Below the pieces are notes generated by a model that saw nothing but the letters and a program-made list of their open reading frames with translations, was not told the origin of the DNA and ran no database searches. Positions 24,382 to 36,000 of a stretch of DNA of 64,000 nt are shown here, in pieces. Position numbers and translations under genes: made by a program. Source of the stretch: Lucifuga dentata (lineage: Eukaryota; Chordata; Actinopteri; Ophidiiformes; Bythitidae). Every line of letters begins with the position of its first letter. Positions within the stretch are counted from its first letter, which is position 1. The DNA is taken from contig VXCM01000040.1 of NCBI GenBank assembly GCA_014773175.1, positions 62,001-126,000 on the forward strand. The letters run 5' to 3'.

Positions 24382-24537
24382 GGTGTGTCAGGAGGGGAAA
24401 CGGCTAACAAGGGGGTTTGTGGAAAGAGGAAGGAGACAGCGGCCGCAGGTCCTTCTGGCAGTCAGGCCTGGCTGGAAAAGGCAGAGCAAAGAAAAGGTTC
24501 CTGGTCAGAAGACCCTGCAATTTAATCCTGTCCCACT

Positions 24538-24547
24538 CTAAATTTAG
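24538..24547. promoter_or_regulatory. klhl41: MEF2-consensus site upstream of klhl41
   Basis: CTAAATTTAG is an exact match to the palindromic MEF2 consensus (CTA-W4-TAG), about 160 bp upstream of the klhl41 start codon. A CAGCTG E-box of the MyoD type lies at 24624-24629. Both fit the muscle expression known for KLHL41. Function is inferred. Confidence 0.5.
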
Positions 24548-25090
24548 CTCCCTCTGCCCCCCGCCTGCTGCAGAAACAGTGGAATCTGACTGGGCCAAAT
24601 CACAGAACAAGTCAGGGCTCAAGCAGCTGCTGTCACAGAGTGAAAGAAGCAACTGGCTGCTCAGGCCATGGAGATGCCACCATGATTCAGCTCCCAAAGT
24701 GTCATGTGGCTGCCGAACAGTGGAGACAATGCTGTCAAAGCCCTCGAATAGCTCGGCTCGAACAGGGAGGGTATTTACAGCTACCACTGTCATATTCCAA
24801 AATATGTGTTCCCTCAGCTTTAAGCAGGTCATCCTTTCATTTTACGGTTTCATTCATTCATTCCACCAAGTCAATGCACTGATTTGGCCTTAAAACTTGC
24901 ACCAATTCCTTTTTAATCCATACATAGTAGTAACATTTGAGTTAAACGTTTTATTAACATGACTTTTTTTAATGACTGGTTTGTATCTAGTTTTGGTTTA
25001 ACTGCTCAATCATCTTATTTCTAACAATTTACTGCTATTTTAGTGCTTAAATTGTTTCGCCCATAGCCTAAACGATGGCATTTGCTTATC

Positions 25091-25300
25091 AAGTCAAGAC
25101 ACATTTATTTGTATCGCCTGATCTCACATACAATGTCTCAAAGGGCTTTAACACACTTCAGCGGTTCCTGACCCAGCTCAAGCTCTGTACCAAGACAAGG
25201 AAAAACTTGCTAAAAGCCTTATAAGGGAGAAAAAAATGGAAGAAATCTCAGGATCAGCAATTCAGAGAAAGATTCTCTCTCCTCGAATGGAGCCAAATTA
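25091..25300. repeat. diverged common teleost interspersed repeat
   Basis: CACATTTATTTGTATCGCC, then CTCAAAGGGCTTTAACA, then CAAGGAAAAACTTGC, then GGAAGAAATCTCAGGATCAGCA follows the word order of a widespread fish repeat as I remember it (TTTATTTATATAGC... CAAAGTGCTTTACA... GGAAAAACTCCC... GGAAGAAACCTCAGG). The family name cannot be given without a repeat library. Confidence 0.5.
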
Positions 25301-25409
25301 CAAAAACACAAATAACAATGAAATAATACAGGAAGATATAAAGACAAAGCCATGATCAAGAAAGATGTAGGCAAATCTTTGAGCAAAGGGGTTATCAGAA
25401 ATGTAATGT

Positions 25410-25467
25410 TCGCAAGTGGTATTATAATGGGCTTAAATGTGCAAAAATCACCGGTATGATCCTTTAA
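25410..25467. mobile_element. solo end fragment of the palindromic MITE
   Basis: TAATGGGCTTAAATGTGC then AAAAATCACCGGTATGATCCTTTAA is a mutated right terminus. No left terminus is nearby. Confidence 0.6.
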
Positions 25468-27023
25468 GATTGAAACATGTAAACTAACTTAGTGCTAAAA
25501 ATGGAACAGAGAAGTTTGCAGCAGCTGTGGCAGAAACAGGTGAGACAAGCAGTTTTGTCGACCAATCAGGGTTGGCCCTCGTTTTATTGTTGAGCAGGAT
25601 GAGATCAGCTGCTTGATAGTGTGTGTGTGTGTGTATGTACCCTTAGTGAGGTAATTCCACTTACATCTTGTTCAGATAAATGAAGGTAAATGGTGCTGGT
25701 TTTAGTAAAAATGGTTTAAAAAGACAATTAGATGAGGTGATTAGCAATGTTCCTAGATCAGAAGGATCTTGTTTGGCCTTTCCGTGGCTGGATGAAGTGT
25801 GAGGGGTGTGTAGAGTTTGGTAACAGCTCTCCTGTGAGCAGCACTAAAGATAGATCAGACTACGCCACTTGTCAAAGAGTGTCTAACGTTTAATTTAAGC
25901 AGAAGGGGAAAGCGGATTCCCTGCTGCAACCTCAGAACTGCAAAAACATTTTTCATATATGTGGCTGATTTCTGCACAGATTTTTAACCATAATTTGCAA
26001 AAAGCTGCAGTATCAGTTTAGAGCAGGTTTATTATTTAAAATGTTTGACATCAGTTGACTTTCTGATATTCAGTACAAATATGAAGTTGCAGTCCGTCCA
26101 TTTCTGTAAGATTGCATAGAAGTTTTCAACAATTTTGCTCCCATCATATCAAAATCTCTGTATAAACCTCAGTGACATCATCATATGTTAACCAGTAGAG
26201 GGCAGTGTGTGTATGTGTGTCCACCAATAAACTGCAACGTACTGGAATAAGATTAACAAAATGTACGCAGAACTAATTAGTGGTATAAAAATGAAAATAA
26301 ACACAAAATATCACATTTTCATTCAGAAAGTTAAAAAACAAAATAACTAAAATACACATTCAAATGCACAAACTAGTTACAGAGCATCAGTCATTTTTAT
26401 ATGAAAAAAGAGCTAATTATATTTTATTTATATAAGTGACAGCTTTGATGAGAGCCTTGAGTTATTGTGATTACTCCTAAATACCAGTATTATTATTTTG
26501 CAGTAGTAATAGCGCCTAAAGTGACATGATTTGATTGCTATGGTATGTTTTTGAGGCAGCAGAGGTATTAACTTTATCACAACTTTTGCAACACTCCCAG
26601 ATTAATAGCATGATAAAAACACTTCCACGCTGGTTATAGCCCCCCCCCCCNGCCCCCCCCCCCTATATTTTCAGATATGTATTCCTGAGAGGAGTGATGG
26701 AATATCTCCTGTGCGAGATGTTTCAGCCGTTGAAACATCTGAGGTATCTACGTACAAAAACTAATTTCTCTTTCACTGTAAAAGGATGATTTCTAAGCAC
26801 ATGAAGTGTTAGAGGAAGGAGAGGTGTACACTGCAGGGTGGGGTGTGAAGACAGGAACAGGAACAGGAATGATATCCTGACAGAACCTCGCACAGATCCG
26901 TGCACATGCTAATGCCTGCTAATTATGCAAAAGAAGTTACATAACCCTTAAAAAAAAATGGCTGGATTTAGCTGCCCCTCCTTGAAATGATATCTACAGC
27001 AGATGTGCAGCAGATGCCTTCAA

Positions 27024-30000
27024 TTAGCCTCCTGTAAAAGGAAACACATGACAAAAATCAATAATCAGAAACATTCGGAACGTATACTGATACTTTGGAT
27101 GATTTTCAGCAGAGGAATATCAGAGGAAAAAAAGGTGTGAATGACGGAATTGACATGAATACGAGTGATGGATGCGTACCAGTGGATCTGGCCAACACAC
27201 ATGTCCTCTTGCACTCGTCCTCCGTGTCGAAGCGGTTCTTGTTGCCATTGCAGCCTCCGTACCAGAACTGAGCGCAAGCATTGGCCTGCTTATCGTAGTA
27301 CCAACGGATGTTATAGTCCCGGCACGGACCCTGATCCAGAACCAGAGAGCAACGAGGGTCTAAGGGTGCCATCTCTGAGGAAGAAAGAGAAAGACGTCAA
27401 AGATTAGAAAAAAAATAAACGCCACAATATGCTTTCAATATCATCACTTCTTTTGAAAACCCATCACATGATCATACTGCCTTTTCAACGACCAACCATC
27501 CCCCCTTCTCCTTTTTCATAACAGGACATGTTCTTGTTTTCGGCGGCGCCATCTGTTTCTTCACCGCGCTCTCACGAAAGAGGTTCCAAAATAACATTTG
27601 CAGCGTTGAAAATAATTTGGCTTCCTGCTTTTCACCCACCTGACCTAATTTAACAATCAACCAATCACAGAGCAGACAGCAGAACCTGTGAGCCAGAACA
27701 ACCCACATCACACCCTTCCACGCTGATCGCCATAGATACCAGAATCATTTTTAGTTGGTTACCTCTGACATATGGAGCTTATTCTCAACAGTGATATCTT
27801 TCATACAACTAGCATAGAATAGAATAGAATAGAAGCTGTCTACCTTTAGGAAGAGCCGGCTTTGGTGCAGGTACATGCTGTATAGAAACACCCGAGGATG
27901 ATATGTTTATGCCTGTTGATGAAGATGAGGAAGATGACGAAGATGAAGATGAGGAAGACTCTCCTGTGCTGGAGATAGAGGTCTCTCTTGGAGGAAGAAC
28001 AGGCCTGACTGATGAGGTGTTGCGGTTAAATGTGTCCCCACGCGCAGTTCCCCAGTTTGTAGACTCTATGTGCACATTCTGCCCTCCTCCTCTTCCTCCT
28101 CCTCCTCCTCCTCCTTCTCCTCCTCCCTGCAAATAAAGTGTGTTTACTTCACTTTGCTTCAGCAATTCTGATCCACCAAACACTTTACTTATTATTTGTG
28201 ACTTTAGAAGTGTAGCACACGCTTCATACATGTCCTGTGTTGGATCCTTGACTGCCGTGCTGGGTCGTTTGGACTCTGCCACCCTGACTATGAGTGCTGG
28301 TGCCAGTCTGACGGCCACTGAAGACTTCCTGCTCCGTGGTTGGCCGGTACCCGTAGCTACCAGTGGCATAGTTCCCGTTGATGGCATTCCTGTTGCCATT
28401 AGTGCCGTAGCCGTTGTTTCCAAAGCCGTTGTAGCCGTTGGTTATTCGGTTATATATCAGGGCGCCATTCTCATCCTCGCAGAACTGGCTCACCAGCTTT
28501 GATTCCAGGGCTGAGAGAGCGAAGCACAGATACAGGGTGAAGACAATTTGGTCATTACTTTGCTGTCTCCACAGATTTATGTCCGCTGCCTGAGGACACC
28601 AAGGAAAAGATTAACTACTCTGATTTTAAGCCTGAGTTACATTTTATGTCTAAGATTCGTGATGTTAAAGGATCATACTGGCATTTTTTGCATGTTTTTT
28701 TTTTTTAATGTAATTACCTGAAAACCATATTTTACATTATCACTGACCATTTTTCCAAGGACACCATATCTCAGGGCATCACTTTAATGCACCAGCAAGG
28801 ATGAGTTTCCAAAACAGTCTTGCTGGCAGCTGCGTTATGATGCAATGATTTTGACAAAGATTAAATGCAGCTACATGCTCAATGTGATGGATCGCCTATC
28901 TGAAGCAGGTTTCAAGTCTCTGCAAGTCGATTTTCCTGCTGTACTGGCATGAAGTGAAACAAGCAGCTGCCCGGAAGGAAGGAAATCATCTAAAACGTGT
29001 GCTTTGGAAGATGTGCATTAAAGTATCTGAGATATGTAGTTAATGTGCTAAAATCAAACAACAAAGATAAGTTGGCTGCTTTCTCTTACCTGGGAGGGTG
29101 TTGAAGTCGTCAATGAGAAACATGTGCTCGCTATCTGGGTCAGAGGCGATCAGATTCAGCTCTCTGAGGAACTCCGCCTGCGTTGGGTCTGTGGTATTCA
29201 CAATCCCCAGAGCAAACATCTCAATATTGGCGGCATGTGCTTCCCGTACGGCTATGTCCAGCTTTACTGGCTCCCGTTTGTCCGTCTGCCCATCTGTAAT
29301 CACGATGGCCACTTTGCTGACTCCTATACGGGAGCTGTAGAAGAACTCCTGGGTGGCTTTGCGGATGGCCGTGCCAGTGTGGGTGCCCTCTCCCATGTAG
29401 GGGATGTTCCTGATGGCCTGCTTGATGTCCTGTTTGGTCATGTAGTGGGCCAAGTTGAAGACCAGCTTCACCTCCAGGCTGTATAGCACCAGGCCGATCC
29501 TTGTGGCGTTGCGGCCCACCGTGACCCGGTCCACTAGCGCCGTTACAAAGTCCTTGATGATCTCAAAGTTCTCCGGGCCGACGCTCTCTGAGCTGTCGAT
29601 GACAAACACCAGCTCCATCGGCCTCTCCTTACATCTGATACCGCATCCTGGAACGAGATCACATCAATATGCGAGACATGCCTGAAAAGTCTGACTGGGG
29701 CTTTAGAATATGATCTAATGTTTTACAGATAAGATACAGATCACATGAAACAGAAACTAAATCCTCTCTTAGAACATCACTTCACTGAATATTACAAGAT
29801 ACTTTACCACAGATCTCTCTGATCATCCGAATGATGTCCTCTCTCTGAAATGAAACACACACAGTATGAGCATGCAAATAAAACAGCTGTAACTGATGTC
29901 AAAGTGAACGGAAAAGTGAGGACTCACAGTCAGGCCTGCTTCCCCTTTAACACCAGGTCGGCCCTATATATGATGATTAAAAAAAACTGGCGGTTAATCC

Positions 30001-33000
30001 GTTTGTAGGAAGGCAACCACAAATCGTACAATTAATAGAAAAGAACTATACGTATGACTCACAGGCTCCCCAGAGAGTCCAGGGTCACCCATCTCTCCTT
30101 TGATTCCCTTCAATCCCCTCTCCCCTGCAGATCCACGGTCGCCCTGTCACATGTTGCCGAGAAGAGAATGCACGATGACACATACACACTCTTAAATATT
30201 CATATCAAGCCCAGACGATGTGATGACTCACCTTGGCTCCAGGAAAGCCCTCTCCAGGGAGCCCTCTGGGCCCGGTCACACCCTGGGATCCCTGCTCGCC
30301 CTGAATCAAACACAGAACGCTGATTACAGCACCAATCAGCTTTCTGGCACGTGCAGGTCAATAAACGACCTCTGAGATGACTCTGTCCGTTTCTTGTTTC
30401 CTACAAGTTCAGAAAGGTCATAACCTACCTTTGGCCCCTGAATTCCTTGTCCTGGAGGCCCTGTTGGCCCTAGTGGACCAGGTCGTCCAGTGTTACCCTG
30501 CAGATAGAGGAAACATAAGTGCCACTTTAGAATGAATCTAAAGAATCCAAAGGGATGTTGTCTTATATTTGTCTCTCTATAATACTAATTCAAACTTCTG
30601 ACACCATTTTATTAAAACAGATAAAGGCTGGATTTCTGTAAGAACATGGGTTAGAAGCCTGCAGGGAATCTGGATGTAACATGTGAGGACATATGGGTGC
30701 TGGGTGTTGTTTTGGTTTGGCTTCTCATCAGACACATCCATCTGTGGAGAGTCACACTCTGTGCTGCAGGGAAAATCATGATAAATACCCTGAACAAATG
30801 AACCGGCAGCTTTTGGATCTGAAGCCCCCATGTTCTCACACACGAGATCAAGCTCCATTTTTTAAAATCTAAGATATCTCTGACTAGAGCTAAGACGCAA
30901 TTCTTTGGAGGATGAAACTCAATCACAACCATCTGGATGGATGTCAAATAAAATTACAGAAGGCTCCCTGTGTAACTAAACAAATTATAATTCTGTCCTT
31001 GACGTGCGTTTGCAGAAACACAATGCAAAAAACAATTAAGTTTTGAGTTTGAAACTAATCTGAAATCTGAAAAAATAAAAGTTATGGAATACCGGAGGTC
31101 CCTGGAGGCCTTCGCCTGGAGGTCCTGGCAAACCAGGCAACCCTCGGAAACCAATATCCCCCTGTAAAGATGGAACGCAACGAAGATTATGAATACTTAC
31201 ACCAAGCACATAAAACTAACTTAAGATCACTTGAATATGCAGGCAGTCTTCTCACCTTTGGTCCAGGAATGCCTATTCCTTCAGGTCCAGGTTCTCCCGG
31301 AAGTCCAGGCAGACCAGGGGGGCCCTAAACAACACAAAACAGCAATTAAAACTCTCATTTGGACACCACCATGACTGGAGTCTTCATGGCCTTGATTAAG
31401 GAAAAATACTCGGGGGGGGGGNGGGGGGGGGTAAACTGTTCACTGTCTTATGAGAAATAAAAAGCTACGACTACCGTAAGTTGTGGTAATAAATGTCACG
31501 CTGATGGATAGACAGCTGACACTGATTTACAGAACACGGAAGACAAAAGACAGATGGATTTATGAGAAGGCGTAACATGTAGATGGATGGTATGAAAGCA
31601 CAGATTTATTGGATGACAGATGGGCATATCAGCGTCTAAATCATTTCCTCACCATGGGGCCGGGATAGCCGTCTCCTTTGGGACCAAATGGACCTGCAAG
31701 GCCTGGTTCCCCACGGTCCCCCTATGAAACAGAACCATACATGAAAGTCTCCTAACTCATTGATGCAAAGGATACAAAGAGATTTCTGTGCAGAACATCC
31801 AAACAAATGCTCAAACTACAACATGTTAGAACAATGATATCATGACAGGATGTAGAAACCAGACTTTCGTTGCATTTCTCGTTCTGGTCCAACTCCAATT
31901 TGACCACAAAAGTCAAGTAATGCACAAAATATGAGTAATTGTTAATGATGTTTATTATCTTTAGAAATTAGGTTCCTGAAATCAAAGAGTTTGACACACA
32001 GATCTGCTTCAGATTACATGCATGTGATAACTGGAACAATATTTATACACTTGCTGAGTGAAAATCTGACTGAATTATGACTAATAGAGGCACGTTTCCC
32101 AGACGTAAATTAAGCTTATTCAAGATATTTTGTTCCAGATAGAGAATTACCTTTGGACCAGGAAGTCCATAGCCAGTCTCTCCAATCGGACCAGGAGGAC
32201 CGTTCGGGCCAACATCACCCTAGGACACATTTAAGAAGGATTTAATAACAATTTAAGAATCAATATCAGATCAATTTTCCTGTTGAAAGGATGATGATGG
32301 TGTTACAGGTAATATAACAGTACCTTGGGTCCGATGATTCCCCGACCTGGAAAACCAGGCAAACCCAACCGGCCTGGAATCCCTGGTTCTCCCTGATTAA
32401 TATTAATGCAAAGCAAATGGTTAAGTTATCGGTGATTTTTCTTCCTTATTCCTCCTTATTTCTGCTAAAACATCTTGACTAGTGCAAATGTTTCATGAAA
32501 ATCTTCTGACCTTGGGTCCTGAGGGTCCAGCAATCCCAGGTGGACCAGTCAAACCTCTTATTCCCCTTTGGCCTTGGTCACCCTAACAAGTCACAAACAC
32601 AATTACTAATCTCATAACGGAAAGAATTCAGAATGTATAAGAAATTACAAAGTCTTCAAGGTGATTTATAAAAAGGGGACCAGTGAATTGTTACCTTTTC
32701 ACCCTGAGTGCCAATTCCAGGTGCACCTTCCGGCCCCCTCAAACCTAAGGCTCCTGGCTCACCCTGTGGACGTACAGGCATCATAAATGGCCGGATTCCT
32801 CTTTCAAAAGTTCAGGTGTTTTTATGTTGGCGTCACCTACCTTCTGTCCAGGAGCTCCATCCTCCCCTGGCAGGCCCGGCAAACCAGACATACCTGTAGA
32901 TCCTGGCTCACCCTGGAAATAAATGAAAGGATCCGTGCCCGTGAATTCAGCCCGAATTCTGTTGGAATGGTCTTGTTGTGGGGCTTTGACTCACCTTCGC

Positions 33001-36000
33001 TCCAGGTTCTCCAGCTCCTCTTTCTCCTGGAGAGCCAAGCTCCCCTGGCAACCCTTGGTCTCCCTGTGTGAGAAAAACATGGTAACCCATAAAATCAGCA
33101 ACTTTCCTCCCATGAGTGACTCCTTTTATTTAGTCTCATAATCATAATGCGGGTAGAAACCTTGGGTCCAGGTAAGCCCTCTCCTGGTGGGCCTCTGCTC
33201 CCAGGTGGCCCCCTTGGCCCTTCCACACCCTGCAAGGATAAAAATGGAAGCCAAAATTGAACAGTTAAGAAGGAATAGTAGCATGTATATCGAAGAAAAA
33301 TACATCTGAAAGATTAATTTATTAATGATGCCCTTGCCTTCTCGCCTTGTATGCCTATGCCAGTGAGACCAATAGACCCTGGAAGACCTGGAGGCCCAAA
33401 CTCCCCCTAGAGGTTAAAATGAGAATGCAGGTCAGTGACTGTCAGCATGGAAAATACATCATTCTATAAATGATTCTTTGCAAAAATCTGGGCTTTTCCT
33501 CTTTGTTCAGTAATGAATACATTGCATGCAGTAAAACCCTGACTTCTGCTTTTCTCATTCGCCATCTTTTTATCTGTCACATGCAACACTCGCATCATAA
33601 AGTTTAAATTGTTAACACAAAGAAAGTGCTGCAGCCTGCAATTATCTGAATTTTGCCACAAGGCTATAGTCAAAATGCTGCAATCTGTGCCAAGATCTTT
33701 GTATGAAAACTTCAGAGACATGTCTTTTTTTTTTAGGGTGGGAATGATCTAATTCATTCCTAAATGCTAACATATTGGATTTATCTCCTTCTGATGCCCA
33801 CGTCCACGTTTATGACCTCTGCAGAAATCAGCCCTGTTCGTGACCTGACTGTCACTATAGATCCGTGATGCTTCTCCAAACTTTCCCACATTCATCAGCT
33901 CCAACTGAAGCCTCAATCCTCCCACTCTGTCCAGGCTCTAACCTCGCCTGATTCATCACATGTAGAGCGAGACCTCCTATATAACACCATGCTGAATGCA
34001 TTCACCAGCGACTCTGCTGCTCTTTGCCTGCTTTACAACAGGACTCTGGCTTCATCTGCATTCTTGTGTGAAGGCCTTTCAGCCGGTCCACTTATTTACA
34101 GCTGCTCTTTGCTCTACCTTGTCCCCTTTGATTCCAGCGCCCGGCTGTCCTCTGGGCCCCCGTGGCCCCTCCAAGCCCCGCTCTCCCTGGGAAGACAGAC
34201 AGAGAAGTTATTGAAGAAACATTAAACATAGGATCCCAGCGACGATGTAAGTAAGGGAATGTGGTAAAAGCCAAACTGTGGGTTGTGTTCCCAAACATTC
34301 CACGTTAATTCCTGTTTATCCTGACGCCTACATGTCAAACTTGATGAAGTTGATGAAGGACGGCCATGTTTACAGAGGCAGCAACCGCTGATGGGCAACA
34401 GGAAGTATCCAAAGCAAAACGTGATGTTTGCTCGTATCTGGACCCAAAGCAGCACCACAGGGTGAAGAGACATGTTTCTCCCAGTCTGTGTTTGGCATCC
34501 AGCATGATTAAATTGTAACAGCAGAGACAGAAGCCTCATCAACCACCAGAATGCCTTTCAGACTCACTGCAAAAGCATTTAAGAGCTTTAAGTCTGTCTT
34601 TCAGCATTAAAAACACTGGAAAAGCAGAAGATAAATGCAGTGTGATTCTTACAATGAGAGAAGTGCACAACAATGTCTAGATTGAGGAAATTTTCCTGTC
34701 TTTTCCATTCAAAAAGGTCACCCAAGGATGATGTAAAGTTAGACGCAGATGTGCAGCGATCGCCATAGCAACGTTGCTCCCTGCATATCAACATTAGAAA
34801 AATATCTATATGTATTTGTTGTCATAACTCCGTGATCTGTCGTTTTGGCACATAAGCCGAGGTGCGAATGATGTGAAGATGATAATATTGTGGCTGAGCT
34901 CTTGTGAATCTGGAGCTTGTCGAGACTCGTCATGGGAGGAACGCCGCTCCAGAGCAGGAACGCCATCTGCAAGTCCGCGACCAATCTCCTGTGGAGGAAA
35001 AAAAAGAGCGCCCTCAAGGGCAATATCAAACGGCTGGAGATGCACCTCCTCCCTCTCGTCCTCCTCATCCTCCTCCTCTGACTGTTTGGGGCTGGAAACT
35101 CGCTGTCACCCTTTCCAATGAAAGTCAACAAATAAGAAATTGGACAAAGATCCAAAGAAGTGGGAAAAAAATGGAGGATGATGATGTGATGTCAAACTGC
35201 TTTGTTGGTGTTGCAATGTAGCCAAAAGCTAATTACAACTGTCATTACACAAAAACTTAATTATGCTTTTAACTTCTTGAGGTTTGTCTGAAAGGAGGCG
35301 CTCCCATTTTCGAAATTCCCACTGTTGATAAGTGATAAGCGTTGATAAGCAGATATGGCAGCTACTTGTAAAAAATGTCTAAAATTTAATTAACTCTGAC
35401 AGATGTGGCTGTTCAAAACTATTTAAAAAAAAATTTAAATTTACCCTGATAGATGTAGATTTATATAAACTCTGGCACATGATGATGTCACAGTCTCAAA
35501 GCAAAATTAAAGAACGACATAATTTCCCGTTTCAGCTTGACCATGCCTTCTTCACTTATTTTAAAAAATACTTCAAACCCTACACTGTGATTTTCAGTTA
35601 AAAAACAGGGGAAATTGCAGTGCTTTGTATGATGTCATAATGTAAGTTATGAAAAAAAATTAAAGGGTGCCCATCATACCTCCACCAAGGCCAAACAAGC
35701 CGACAAAATATCTGATTTTTGATAGTCCATAATGGGATAAAATATGAGTAAATATACCTGATTTTTTAAAAACCATTAATATTGGTGCATTACTTTTGAA
35801 AAAAATGACAAAAATATTGCAAAACTCCCTAAGTTGGAAAGCTAAGGAACTTTCCTAAAAATGTAATCACTTTAGATAAAATCAGCTAGCCATTTTTTGA
35901 GTTATTCTTTAACAAAAAAACTCTTCAGCAAAGATAATGAATGAAGATAAGTCACACAAAGACAAGAAAATGGAAAGAGACGCAACAAGGAACAAGTCTA

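Larger units (their letters stand above)
24382..27023. other. klhl41 upstream / col28 downstream region
   Basis: Contains the klhl41 promoter and likely 5'UTR, an old fish interspersed repeat (25091-25300), a MITE end fragment (25410-25467), a (TG)n run near 25619-25635 and a C-run with N at 26651. The rest is probably the collagen 3'UTR and intergenic sequence. No other exon is recognised. Confidence 0.5.

Noticed and set aside
23377..24525. 382-codon open frame on the plus strand
   Set aside because: It is antisense to klhl41 exon 1, which has clear family identity and phased splice sites; the antisense frame is open because of codon bias.
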